Part shown: positions 1 to 7,261 of the stretch, piece by piece | Numbering within the stretch: the first letter of the stretch is position 1 | Layout of the letters: each line of letters begins with the position of its first letter | Notes under the pieces: model-generated | The model's input: the letters and a program-made list of their open reading frames with translations, nothing else | Databases searched by the model: none | Told to the model about the DNA's origin: nothing | NCBI GenBank assembly: GCA_019242385.1 | Contig: JAFAVO010000209.1 | Span: 1-14,435, forward strand | Source: Gammaproteobacteria bacterium | Lineage (GTDB): Bacteria > Pseudomonadota > Gammaproteobacteria > Steroidobacterales > Steroidobacteraceae | Length of the DNA stretch: 14,435 nt | Reading direction: 5' to 3' | Made by a program: the position numbers and the translations under genes

Positions 1-868
1 AGGGTACCGGTATCAGCGCGGGCCTGCCTTCATCGGTCGCGGGCGCGGCCGACGCACCGGGGGAGCTGGCGAGGTTTGCGGCCGGCGGCGGCGCGGGGCC
101 CGGCGCAGCCGCCAGGATCTTCAGCTGCGTCACCTCCGCCTCGAGCCGCTCGAGGAGCCGAACGCTGCGCCACCAGAGCGCGCTGCTCAGCAGTGCAATG
201 AGGAGCGCAGCGCAGGCGACGATCCACGCCAAAGGAATTCTGGGCGGTTCCGGCTGCGCCGGTGGCGCAGGTGCAGGCGCGGCCTCCGATGCCGGCAACG
301 ACTCCAGCAGCAGCGCGCGCACTTCCGAAGTGATCCGCTCGGTCTGGGTATCGACCCCCGCCACCAGCGCGCGCCGCAGCTCCGCGAAGTGCTCGCGCAG
401 CGTGCTCTCGGTGAGCGCGCGCGGTGCGTCCACCGGCGCCCGTTCCGCGCGGACGTTCACCGGCGTGAAGCTCGACTGCTCGCTCGTGCGGCGGTCGGGC
501 ACGAGGTGGAGCTGATAGAGGACCTTGGAGACATCGGCGGGCTTGATCTGCTTGGGCAGCACACCGAGTGCCCCGAGTGCGCGCGCCTGTCCGAGGTACA
601 CCTCGCCTTCCTGGGAGGTGTACATCATGATTGGGATGGTGGCGGTGCGCGGGTCGTTCTTGATCGCACGCACCGCCTGCAGCCCGTCCATGCCCGGCAT
701 CAGATGATCCATGAAGATCACATCGGGACGGTTGCTGCTGAGGTAGTCGATGGCCGCTTCGGCGTTCTCGGCGCTGTCGACGTCGATGTCGTACTTCTCC
801 AGCACCCGGGCGAGGAAGAGCCGCGCAGACTTCGAGTCGTCCACGATCAAGGCCCGCTTTGCGCCCAT
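1..868 (-). CDS. Response regulator with C-terminal membrane anchor (partial, 3' end outside window)
   Basis: This open frame starts at ATG 868-866 and runs off the left edge after 289 codons, so the C-terminus is missing. Residues about 4-122 form a CheY-like receiver domain. The acidic pair D10/D11, the phospho-acceptor D54 (in MDHLMPGMDG), T84 and K106 are all present, so it should accept a phosphate. A polar linker follows, then an Ala/Pro-rich stretch (about 192-212), one strong hydrophobic helix at about 213-233 (LAWIVACAALLIALLSSALWW), a short Leu/Glu-rich possible coiled coil (236-252) and another Ala/Pro-rich segment. There is no DNA-binding or enzymatic output domain in the visible part. 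The receiver should sit in the cytoplasm and the tail in the periplasm. GGGAG lies 5 nt before the ATG and a sigma70-like promoter lies upstream. The role is unknown; signalling by membrane tethering is an inference. Confidence 0.88.
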   Translation of the reverse strand, partial: MGAKRALIVDDSKSARLFLARVLEKYDIDVDSAENAEAAIDYLSSNRPDVIFMDHLMPGMDGLQAVRAIKNDPRTATIPIMMYTSQEGEVYLGQARALGALGVLPKQIKPADVSKVLYQLHLVPDRRTSEQSSFTPVNVRAERAPVDAPRALTESTLREHFAELRRALVAGVDTQTERITSEVRALLLESLPASEAAPAPAPPAQPEPPRIPLAWIVACAALLIALLSSALWWRSVRLLERLEAEVTQLKILAAAPGPAPPPAANLASSPGASAAPATDEGRPALIPVP

Positions 869-902
869 GCCCGCTCCCACGCCTGCGGCTCGCTGACGCA
901 GG

Positions 903-930
903 AGTGTAACGAAGAACGCCCGCTGTTCAA
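903..930 (-). promoter_or_regulatory. Sigma70-like promoter of the response regulator
   Basis: On the minus strand, TTGAAC (930-925) and TACACT (908-903) are separated by 16 bp, close to the sigma70 consensus. Transcription would start near 896, leaving a leader of about 28 nt that contains GGGAG before the ATG at 868. The response regulator is therefore probably a separate transcription unit from the glycosyltransferase upstream. Confidence 0.6.
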
Positions 931-1016
931 CTGCTCGGCATGCGCAAATTCTGAGAAGCAGTCGACGATCCAACGCGCCGGCGCGCATGGATCGCGCACT
1001 TGGCGCGCTGCAGGCG

Positions 1017-1036
1017 GCGCGCCGCACGCGGCGCGC
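1017..1036 (-). terminator. GC hairpin just after the glycosyltransferase stop, possible terminator
   Basis: A perfect 8-bp all-GC stem (GCGCGCCG, 1017-1024, with CGGCGCGC, 1029-1036) closes a 4-nt loop. It lies 4 nt beyond the glycosyltransferase stop codon. No T-tract follows in the reading direction, so it is not a canonical intrinsic terminator. It may stabilise the mRNA end or pause polymerase. The surrounding sequence is rich in GCGC, which raises the chance of a fortuitous stem. Confidence 0.4.
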
Positions 1037-1040
1037 GGAC

Positions 1041-2240
1041 TCAGATTTCCTGCGGACTCTTGGCGGCCACGCGCACGGTGCGCGGCGCGGCCTGCACGCC
1101 GCGATAGATCTCCGCCAGCCGGCGCGCCATCGCGGCCGAAGACCAGCTGCGCGCATGTGCGCGCCCGCGCTCGGCCATTTCGGCGCGCAGCCCGGGCTCG
1201 CGCAGCACGCGCACCACCGCAGCCGCAAAGGCGGCGCGCTCCTCGGGCACGATCAGCGCGCCGCTGCCGGGGAGCACCGAGCGGGTACCGAGCTCGGCGG
1301 TCGACACTATCGGGATCCCCTGCGCCATGGCCTCGAGCAGCACCAGCCCCTGGGTCTCGGTGCGCGAGGCGAACACGAACACATCGGCCGCCGCGTAGCA
1401 GTCGAGCAGCGCGCTCTCGCGCTCGAGATAGCCCGCGAAATGAACGCACGCGTCGAGCCCGAGCGCCGCGACCTCTGCGCGCAGTGCGCTGCGTGCGGGC
1501 CCCTCGCCTGCGATCACCAGCAGCGCGTCGGGCACCGACTGCAGCACCTCACGGAACACCTGCAGCAGAAAGCCGATGTTCTTCTCGTGGGCCACACGTC
1601 CGATGTAGGTGAGCAACGGCCGGCGCAGATCGATACCGGCGCGCAGGCGGAACGCCTGGCCATCGCCGCTGCGGAAGCGATCGGGCGGCAGCCCCGTCGG
1701 CAACACGTGAATGGGAGTGCGAACGCCGTACGCTTCGAGCACGGTGCGCATCGGCTCGGAGGGAGCGATCAGCGCCTGGACCGCGGCGCACTGCGAGCGC
1801 GTGAAGCTGCGCGCCAGGAAGCGGCTCGCCGCCCGCGGCATCAGTGGCAGGTAGTGGTGCAGATACTCCTCGAAGAAGGTGTGGTAGGTGGCGAGGCTCG
1901 GCACCCGCGCACGCAGTGCGCAGCGCACCCCGGCGTAGTGCGCGATGAAGGGCGTATGGATGTGCACGAGCTCGAATGCCCCGGGGGGCAGCGCGTCGAG
2001 CGCGCGCAGGAGTGCCCGCCAGGACATGCGCCGGTCCTCCGGATCGCCCGGCACACCTGCCGCGGCCACGCGCAGCACGCCGGGCTCCTCCGCGGCGTCG
2101 GCACCGGCTGCGCCGTAGCGCGGCGCTACCAGCAGCGTATCGATGCCGCAGTGGGCCAGATCCTCGCGAAAGGTGCGGATCGAGGTCGAGACGCCGTTGA
2201 CCCGCGGAAAGTACACATCGGAGATGAAGAGCACGCGCAC
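1041..2240 (-). CDS. GT4 family glycosyltransferase
   Basis: A 399-residue GT-B fold glycosyltransferase of family GT4, cytoplasmic or peripheral on the inner membrane. The N-terminal domain opens with MRVLFISDVYFPRVNGVST, including the glycine-rich N15-G16-V17 loop, and HIHTP at 93-97. The C-terminal donor domain has GRVAHEKN (214-221, R215 and K220 for the nucleotide-sugar phosphates) and the retaining-enzyme E-x7-E motif at E295 and E303 (SRTETQGLVLLEAMAQG). The opening resembles lipid-directed members such as diacylglycerol glucosyltransferases and MgtA/PimB-type mannosyltransferases; the acceptor cannot be read from sequence. The start is GTG at 2240, with an in-frame TAG (2246-2244) just upstream and no clear Shine-Dalgarno. 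It lies 64 nt downstream of the PAP2 phosphatase and is probably co-transcribed with it, which supports a lipid or lipid-linked substrate. Confidence 0.9.
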   Translation of the reverse strand: MRVLFISDVYFPRVNGVSTSIRTFREDLAHCGIDTLLVAPRYGAAGADAAEEPGVLRVAAAGVPGDPEDRRMSWRALLRALDALPPGAFELVHIHTPFIAHYAGVRCALRARVPSLATYHTFFEEYLHHYLPLMPRAASRFLARSFTRSQCAAVQALIAPSEPMRTVLEAYGVRTPIHVLPTGLPPDRFRSGDGQAFRLRAGIDLRRPLLTYIGRVAHEKNIGFLLQVFREVLQSVPDALLVIAGEGPARSALRAEVAALGLDACVHFAGYLERESALLDCYAAADVFVFASRTETQGLVLLEAMAQGIPIVSTAELGTRSVLPGSGALIVPEERAAFAAAVVRVLREPGLRAEMAERGRAHARSWSSAAMARRLAEIYRGVQAAPRTVRVAAKSPQEI

Positions 2241-2304
2241 GCGCTACACCGCGTCGAGCCCGAAGCGCGTGGCGTACCGGGCGCCCGTGCGCGCCGCTGT
2301 CGGA

Positions 2305-2844
2305 TCAGGCGAAGGCGAGGCCGAGCTCCGCAAGGGCGGCGCCGATGGTCGCGCCGGCGAGCACGTCGGTCGGATAGTGCAGGCCGAGGACCACGCGTGA
2401 GCCGGCAACGAGCGCCGCGAAGGGCAATAACACCCAGCCGAGCTCGGGGAAATGGGCGCACGCCTGCCAGGTGAAGGACACCGCATGCAGCGTATGCCCG
2501 GAAGGAAAGCTGTAACGGTCGAGCGGCGCGGCCGCCCGGTTGATCGACTGGTGCGTGATGAACGGGCGCTCGCGCACGAACAGCCGCTTGAGGAAGGTGT
2601 ACAGCACCACCCCGAGGAGCCCGGTGAGGGCCATAACGATCGCCGGCTTCACGGCGCCCGCCCCGTACAGCACCGGCAGTGCGAGGATCAGCACGTACCA
2701 GGCGATGCCATCGCCGAGGCGGCTCGCGATCTGGAACACGCGCCGCGGCAGCGCACGCTGGGCGCCGCGGTTCAGCCGGCAGCACAGTCCGTACTCGGCC
2801 GCATCGATGCGCGCCATGAAACTGTTCAGACCCGTCGCCTTCAT
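2305..2844 (-). CDS. PAP2-family membrane phosphatase
   Basis: A 179-residue integral inner-membrane phosphatase of the PAP2 (type 2 phosphatidic acid phosphatase) family. All three signature blocks are present: K86-x6-R93-P94 (KRLFVRERP), PSGH at 114-117, and S149-R150 with H156 and D160 (SRVVLGLHYPTD). The catalytic histidines are H117 and H156. Hydrophobic helices flank the motifs (about 48-63, 67-84, 119-130, 135-148 and 161-178). Known members remove phosphate from phosphatidic acid, undecaprenyl pyrophosphate or lipid A precursors; the substrate here is not evident. ATG at 2844 was chosen because GGAGGG lies 9 nt upstream. An in-frame ATG at 2874 would add 10 residues but has a poorer ribosome site. 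It is the first gene of a two-gene unit with the GT4 enzyme. Confidence 0.9.
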   Translation of the reverse strand: MKATGLNSFMARIDAAEYGLCCRLNRGAQRALPRRVFQIASRLGDGIAWYVLILALPVLYGAGAVKPAIVMALTGLLGVVLYTFLKRLFVRERPFITHQSINRAAAPLDRYSFPSGHTLHAVSFTWQACAHFPELGWVLLPFAALVAGSRVVLGLHYPTDVLAGATIGAALAELGLAFA

Positions 2845-2905
2845 GTGGCCGGACCCTCCATAGGAATGGCCCATGAGTGGACGCCTACAGCCTCGCCCAG
2901 GCCCG

Positions 2906-2921
2906 CGTCATCCTTATGACG
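2906..2921. promoter_or_regulatory. Perfect inverted repeat upstream of the PAP2/GT4 unit, possible operator
   Basis: CGTCAT-CCTT-ATGACG is a perfect 6-bp inverted repeat with a 4-bp centre. It lies about 62 bp before the PAP2 start codon, inside a gap (2845-3008) that is clearly AT-richer than its surroundings (2922-2990 especially). The size and position suit a dimeric regulator site. I could not assign convincing -35/-10 boxes next to it; TTGGGG (2948-2943) and several AT-rich hexamers are candidates only. Confidence 0.35.
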
Positions 2922-3008
2922 GAAATATGAAAGTTTTGTTTCCCCAATGACTTAGGCGCTCTTTCGTGTGTTGCACCTCACATAATGAGAAGACAGGCGC
3001 GCGTTATG

Positions 3009-4022
3009 TTAACCGGTCAGGGCCTGGCCGCCGGAGCCGGGCTGCCGGAAGGTTCGCAGCCGCTGCAACGCAGCGCTGGCGAAACGGGCCGCGGAGCCCG
3101 GCGCGTACGTCAAGTACAGCGATGGCTCGGCCAGCTCGAGCTCGAGGACGCAGGGCCGGCCCGTGCCATCGCGAATGAGGTCGACGCGGGCGTACAGCAG
3201 CTGCGGGAAGGGCACCTGCGCCACGGCACGCTCGGCCGCGGCCAGCTCATCCGCCGCGGGGATGCGTGCGGTGATCTCTTCGGGCGCGAAGAGCCCGGTG
3301 GTGGCTGGTGCACCCGCTGGCAGCAGCGGCCCCTTGCGGATCGCGTGTGAGAAGCGGCCCTCGATGAAGATGAGCGCGGTCTCCCCCTCGCGATCGACCC
3401 CATCGAGATAGGGCTGCAGCATCACGCTGCGCCCGGCTGCGAGCAGCGGCCGCAGGTGTGCCAGCATCTCAGCGCTGTCATTGCGTGCGTGGCGGCGCGC
3501 ATCGCGCGAGCCGGCGCCCACGGCCGGCTTCACCACCACCTCGGCGCAGGATTGAGCGGCCAGGAACTGCGCGAGTGCGGCGGCCGGCTCCGCTCCGGGA
3601 TCGACGAAGGTGGTCGGCACCACGGGCACTGCGCGTGCGGCCAGGTCGCGCAGGTAGTGCTTGTCCGAATTCCAGCGCACGACCGTGGGTGCGTTCAGCA
3701 GCAGTGTCAGCGCCGCGGTGCGCTCGACCCAGGCGAGAAACTGCGGCAGCCGCTCGGTGTAGTCCCACGCGGAGCGCAGCAGGACCAGATCGTAGCGTGA
3801 CCAGTCCACGCGCCTGTCGTCCCACACGGCGATCTCGGCCGCGGCTCCGGCGGCGGCAAATGCGCCGACCAGCGGCGGCAGGTCGTGATCGAGATCACGC
3901 GCGGCGCGCGCAGTGACCAGCGCAACGACCGGGGTCCCCGCGAAATTGCGCATCTTGACGAGCGGCGTGAGTTCGTCAGTCACGGCAAGCGCAATTTCGT
4001 GGGGTGGTAGGGGCGTGGTCAC
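3009..4022 (-). CDS. ATP-grasp ligase, DcsG-like, of unknown substrate
   Basis: A protein of about 337 residues with an ATP-grasp fold, resembling the family that includes the D-cycloserine synthase DcsG. Visible are an N-terminal Rossmann-like part (VVALVTARA from about 32; AVWDDRRVDWSRYDLVLLR at 65-83; SAWDY at 84-88), NSDKHYLRDLA (118-128), the nucleotide-binding lysine in VVVKPAVGAG (162-171), GETALIF (213-219), ARVDLIRD (278-285) and the metal-binding LELELAEPSLYL (293-304). Such enzymes join a carboxylate to an amine or close a ring using ATP. The GTG start at 4022-4020 overlaps the permease stop by 4 nt (GTGA), implying translational coupling. ATG at 3953 (314 residues) is a real alternative because family homology begins close to it, though it has no ribosome site. 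Coupling to an exporter suggests it makes or modifies an exported molecule. This is inference, and it should not be called a cycloserine enzyme. Confidence 0.82.
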   Translation of the reverse strand: MTTPLPPHEIALAVTDELTPLVKMRNFAGTPVVALVTARAARDLDHDLPPLVGAFAAAGAAAEIAVWDDRRVDWSRYDLVLLRSAWDYTERLPQFLAWVERTAALTLLLNAPTVVRWNSDKHYLRDLAARAVPVVPTTFVDPGAEPAAALAQFLAAQSCAEVVVKPAVGAGSRDARRHARNDSAEMLAHLRPLLAAGRSVMLQPYLDGVDREGETALIFIEGRFSHAIRKGPLLPAGAPATTGLFAPEEITARIPAADELAAAERAVAQVPFPQLLYARVDLIRDGTGRPCVLELELAEPSLYLTYAPGSAARFASAALQRLRTFRQPGSGGQALTG

Positions 4023-4828
4023 TCGCGGATTCCCGTACCTCGGTTCATCAGGCCGACGGCGAGCACGTACAGCACCAGCGCCGCAGCCGCCATGAGGGCG
4101 AAGGCGCCACCGACATCCACGTCGGAGACCCCGAGGAAGCCGAAGCGGAAGGCATTCACCATGTACAGGATCGGGTTGGCGTAAGAGAGGCTGCGCGCCC
4201 AGGGAGGCAGGAGGCTCACCGAGTAGAACACGCCGCCGAAATAGGTGAGCTGAGTCAACACGAAGGCGGGAATCCAGTTCACCTGGTCGAAGTTCTTGGC
4301 AAAGAGCGCGTTGAGGAACCCGGCGAGCGCGAAGGTGAGCGAGGTGAGCAGCAGCGCCATCAGCACCACCAGCAGGTGATGCACGTGCAGATGCGTGAAC
4401 ACGAGCGACACCACCGTGACTGCCGCGCCCACCAGCAACCCGCGCACCAGCCCGCCCGCAGCGTAGCCGCCGACGATCACCCAGTTGGGCAGCGGCGATA
4501 CCAGCAGCTCTTCGACGTGCTTGCCGAATTTCGCGCCGAAGAAGGAGGCGACGACGTTGCCGTAGGAGTTGGTGATCACCGACATCATGATGAGGCCCGG
4601 CGCGATGTACTGCTTGTAGTCGAAGCCACCCATGGAGCCGACGCGCCGCCCGATCAGGCTGCCGAAGATGGCGAAGTACAGCACTGCCGTCACCACCGAG
4701 GGCACGATGGTCTGGCCCCAGATGCGGATGATGCGGCCATACTCGCGGATCACGATCGTCCTGAAGCCGACCCACCGCACCACGCTCAGCCGGATCGGCA
4801 CCGCCGCGGGCTGCGCCACGCTGCTCAT
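4019..4828 (-). CDS. yadH: ABC-2 type exporter permease, YadH-like
   Basis: A 269-residue inner-membrane permease of the ABC-2 family, matching YadH. About six hydrophobic helices are visible after a polar amino end that includes REYGRIIRIWGQTI (28-41). The loop KHVEELLVSPLPNW is the typical cytoplasmic coupling segment of this family, and the late segment PPWARSLSYANPILYMVNAFRF is also characteristic. It should pair with the ATPase upstream to form an exporter. Its ATG (4828-4826) overlaps the ATPase stop (ATGA), and its own stop overlaps the start of the ATP-grasp gene (GTGA), so the three genes form one coupled unit. The natural substrate of YadGH exporters is not established. Confidence 0.92.
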   Translation of the reverse strand: MSSVAQPAAVPIRLSVVRWVGFRTIVIREYGRIIRIWGQTIVPSVVTAVLYFAIFGSLIGRRVGSMGGFDYKQYIAPGLIMMSVITNSYGNVVASFFGAKFGKHVEELLVSPLPNWVIVGGYAAGGLVRGLLVGAAVTVVSLVFTHLHVHHLLVVLMALLLTSLTFALAGFLNALFAKNFDQVNWIPAFVLTQLTYFGGVFYSVSLLPPWARSLSYANPILYMVNAFRFGFLGVSDVDVGGAFALMAAAALVLYVLAVGLMNRGTGIRE

Positions 4829-5820
4829 GAGGGAGTTCCGACGCGCGCGCGCGTGCGCGGGGTGGCTGCAGGCTGTGCACTGCCCTCGCGCACCGGCTCG
4901 CCGTGAGCGCCGCGCCCCTCGACCAGCCGCATGAAGATCTCCTCCAGGCGGTTCACCTTGTTACGCATGCTCAGCACCTCGATGCCGAGCGCGCTGAGGC
5001 GCGCGAATATGTCGTTGAGGTTCTCCTCTTTCGACACCTCGACCTCGAGGGTGTGATCATCGATGAGCGTCGTTACGTAGCCGGGCAGCGCCGGCGCGAC
5101 TGCCAGCGGCGTACGCAGGTTGAACACGAAGGTCTCGACGTGCAGCCGCCGCAGCAGGCTGCTCATGCGGTCGCGCTCGACGATCCGCCCACCGTTGATG
5201 ATGGCGATGTTGCGGCAGAGCGTCTCGGCCTCCTCGAGGTAGTGTGTGGTGAGGATGATGGTGGTGCCGCGCGCGTTGATCTCGCGCAGAAAATCCCACA
5301 TCGAGCGGCGAATCTCGATGTCGACGCCGGCGGTGGGCTCATCGAGTATCAGCAGTCGCGGCTCGTGCATCAGCGCCCGCGCGATCATCAGCCGCCGCTT
5401 CATGCCACCGGAGAGGCCGCGGGACATGCTATTGCGCCGCTCCCACAGCTGCAGCTGCCTGAGGTATTTCTCGGCCCGCTCGCGGGCCACCGTGCGCGGG
5501 ATGCCGTAGAAGCCCGCCTGGTTCACCACGATGGTGAAGGGCGTCTCGAACATGTTGAAGTTGATCTCCTGCGGCACCACCCCGATGCATGCCTTGGCCG
5601 CCTCCAGCTCGCGATCGATGTCGTGACCGAAGACGCTGGCGGTACCACCGGTCTTGTTGACGAGCGAGGTGATGATGCCGATCAGTGTGGTCTTGCCGGC
5701 GCCGTTCGGGCCGAGCAGCGCGAAGAAATCGCCGCGCTCGACGTCCAGATCGATGCCGCGCAGCGCCTCTACCCCGTTGCCGTAGGTCTTGGTGAGTCCG
5801 CGTACCGAGAGTGCATTCAT
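4825..5820 (-). CDS. yadG: ABC exporter ATPase, YadG-like
   Basis: A 331-residue cytoplasmic ATP-binding subunit. Walker A GPNGAGKTT is at 37-45, the Q-loop VVPQE at 81-85, signature LSGGM at 136-140, Walker B LLILDEPTAGVD at 156-167 and the switch histidine H193 in TTHYLEE, so the site is intact. After the nucleotide-binding domain comes a C-terminal regulatory segment (about 230-300), then a tail of about 30 residues rich in Arg, Ala, Pro and Gly. The total is a little longer than E. coli YadG. I chose ATG 5820, which begins at the family's usual start (MNALSVRGLTKTYG). TTG 5856 would add 12 residues. Neither has a Shine-Dalgarno. The gene heads the yadG-yadH-ligase unit. Confidence 0.93.
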   Translation of the reverse strand: MNALSVRGLTKTYGNGVEALRGIDLDVERGDFFALLGPNGAGKTTLIGIITSLVNKTGGTASVFGHDIDRELEAAKACIGVVPQEINFNMFETPFTIVVNQAGFYGIPRTVARERAEKYLRQLQLWERRNSMSRGLSGGMKRRLMIARALMHEPRLLILDEPTAGVDIEIRRSMWDFLREINARGTTIILTTHYLEEAETLCRNIAIINGGRIVERDRMSSLLRRLHVETFVFNLRTPLAVAPALPGYVTTLIDDHTLEVEVSKEENLNDIFARLSALGIEVLSMRNKVNRLEEIFMRLVEGRGAHGEPVREGSAQPAATPRTRARVGTPS

Positions 5821-5827
5821 GAAGCGC

Positions 5828-5856
5828 AGGATCGGGGCTGTTGCCCGCTGGCGCAA
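5828..5856 (-). promoter_or_regulatory. Candidate promoter of the ABC exporter unit, possibly giving a leaderless mRNA
   Basis: On the minus strand, TTGCGC (5856-5851) is followed after exactly 17 bp by GATCCT (5833-5828). Only 7 nt then separate the -10 from the ATG at 5820, so transcription would start at or next to the start codon. This fits the absence of any ribosome-binding site. The -10 match is poor, so the call is tentative. Confidence 0.3.
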
Positions 5857-5933
5857 GTGTGGCGGCCGCGTGAGCGTGCCGGTAAGTGTCGCCGCGGACG
5901 GCGGCGCCAGCCATGTCTCCGGCGGGGTATTGA

Positions 5934-5953
5934 CGCCGCGCGATCCGGCGGCG
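5934..5953 (-). terminator. Hairpin right after the diguanylate cyclase stop, possible terminator
   Basis: Arms CGCCGC (5934-5939) and GCGGCG (5948-5953) form a 6-bp GC stem with an 8-nt loop, beginning 2 nt past the diguanylate cyclase stop codon. No T-run follows, so at best it is a weak or Rho-assisted terminator separating the cyclase from the ABC unit. Confidence 0.3.
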
Positions 5954-5955
5954 AC

Positions 5956-7260
5956 TCAACTCGCGGTCTTCAGCAGCTCTGCCGCCTGGCGCTCATCCAT
6001 CGCGCGCGGCTCCGGGGCCGCGGCCGGTGCCGCTGCCACGTCGATGCTGGAACGCTCCGCCCCAGCCTCTGCCGGGGCCGCGCTGCCCGCGGCTTCATTC
6101 TGGGGATCCTGGAACGACCAGCCGTCCCGTCCGGCTGCCTTGGTCAGGTAGAGCGCTCTATCGGCGAGGCGCACCGCACGCTCATGCGAATAATCGCCGC
6201 CGGGCTCGACGGTAGTGGCGCCGACGCTGATGGTGACATAGGGGCGGGTGCTCGAGGCGCTGTGGGCGATGCCCAGTGCGGCGACCGCGCGCCGCACGCC
6301 CTCGGCCGCAACCGCCGCTTCCGCGCGGCCGCTGCCGATCAGGATCGCGATGATCTCCTCGCCGCCATAGCGAGCGACGACATCGAGGGGCCGGCGGCGC
6401 GCGGCGCCGCGCACCGCGGTGCCGACTTCGCGCAGGCAACGGTCGCCTTCCTGATGCCCGTAGCGGTCGTTGTATGACTTGAAATGGTCGATATCGATCA
6501 GCAGCACCGACACCGGCAGCTGTGCGAGCTCGGCGTGTCGCCAGAGGTTGCGGGACTGCTCCTCGAGCGCCGCCCGGTTCAACAGCCCGGTGAGTCCATC
6601 GTGGGTGGCAACTTCAGCGAGCCGGCGCCGCTCGAGGAAGGCCACGCGGTTGGCGTATTCCAGTGCATAGCAGCCAGCGCCGCCGATGAAGTTGGCGCAC
6701 AACAGCACGAACAGCGAGTAGGTCGCCACCGGCACGGCGATGGCGCCGCCGAGCGCGGCGAGCGCGTACGCCAGCATGAGCACGCCGTTGCTGCGCAGCG
6801 CCGCGTTGAAGCCCAGGCCGAGCATGAAATAGAAATAGAATGCCGCCAGCAGCAGCCGCGCCGCGACCAGCGGCAGCTGCGCCGGGGTCGCCTCCACCGC
6901 CATCAACACCGTGCCGATGCCGAACAGCGGCGCGGCGATCTGGATCGCAGGCTGGTACCAGCGCAGGTAGAGGCGCGGCGTCGTCAGCACCAGCATGATC
7001 AGCACCAAGGGCAGCTGCAGCCCGAAGCGCCAGATGTCCGGCCGTGCCAGCCGCGGGCCCACCAGCAGCCAGTGATCGATGACGGTGAAGCCGAGCACCG
7101 TGGACAACGCGACCAGCAGACTCATGCGAATCCACGGCCGCGCTGCCGCGCGGTAGCTCAGCAGAAAATGACGCTCCAGCTCCTCATCGGGGAAGCGCAA
7201 CAGGATACGGCGCGCACGCACGGCCAGCGATGATGCGCGCTTTGCCGGCGTGGTGCGCAA
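5956..7260 (-). CDS. Membrane-bound diguanylate cyclase (GGDEF domain)
   Basis: A 434-residue inner-membrane enzyme expected to make cyclic di-GMP from two GTP. Residues 1-45 are cytoplasmic and include FPDEELERHFLLSY (23-36), followed by about six membrane helices between 46 and 200 that act as an unknown sensor. The GGDEF domain covers about 212-385, with DGLTGLLNR (221-229), the metal-binding region LIDIDHFKSYND (254-265) and active-site loop ARYGGEEI (296-303). This GGEE form is also found in active enzymes such as PleD. The inhibitory I-site R290-x2-D293 sits exactly five residues before the GG, so product inhibition should operate. A low-complexity Ala/Pro/Glu tail (386-434) follows. 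The start is a TTG at 7260, preceded by GGGGG 7-8 nt upstream; no ATG lies before the first membrane helix. It is 32 nt downstream of the small gene at 7293-7511. Confidence 0.92.
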   Translation of the reverse strand: MRTTPAKRASSLAVRARRILLRFPDEELERHFLLSYRAAARPWIRMSLLVALSTVLGFTVIDHWLLVGPRLARPDIWRFGLQLPLVLIMLVLTTPRLYLRWYQPAIQIAAPLFGIGTVLMAVEATPAQLPLVAARLLLAAFYFYFMLGLGFNAALRSNGVLMLAYALAALGGAIAVPVATYSLFVLLCANFIGGAGCYALEYANRVAFLERRRLAEVATHDGLTGLLNRAALEEQSRNLWRHAELAQLPVSVLLIDIDHFKSYNDRYGHQEGDRCLREVGTAVRGAARRRPLDVVARYGGEEIIAILIGSGRAEAAVAAEGVRRAVAALGIAHSASSTRPYVTISVGATTVEPGGDYSHERAVRLADRALYLTKAAGRDGWSFQDPQNEAAGSAAPAEAGAERSSIDVAAAPAAAPEPRAMDERQAAELLKTAS

Positions 7261-7261
7261 T

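Noticed and set aside
987..2474. Long plus-strand open frame (495 codons) opposite the glycosyltransferase
   Set aside because: It is antisense to a clear GT4 gene, gives an Arg/His/Gln-rich low-complexity product and shows no family motif; high GC keeps such frames open.
3004..3011. Another TTATGTTA copy at the end of the ATP-grasp gene, as a member of the repeat array
   Set aside because: It is a single 8-mer overlapping a stop codon, 4.5 kb from the array and without neighbours of the same type; most likely chance.
4023..4880. Upstream extension of the ATP-grasp gene to 623 codons
   Set aside because: The added part overlaps the permease entirely and is compositionally abnormal; homology starts only near the GTG 4022/ATG 3953 starts.
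4903..6477. Plus-strand open frame (524 codons) across the ABC ATPase and cyclase genes
   Set aside because: It runs antisense to two genes with complete catalytic motifs and yields a compositionally biased product without domains.
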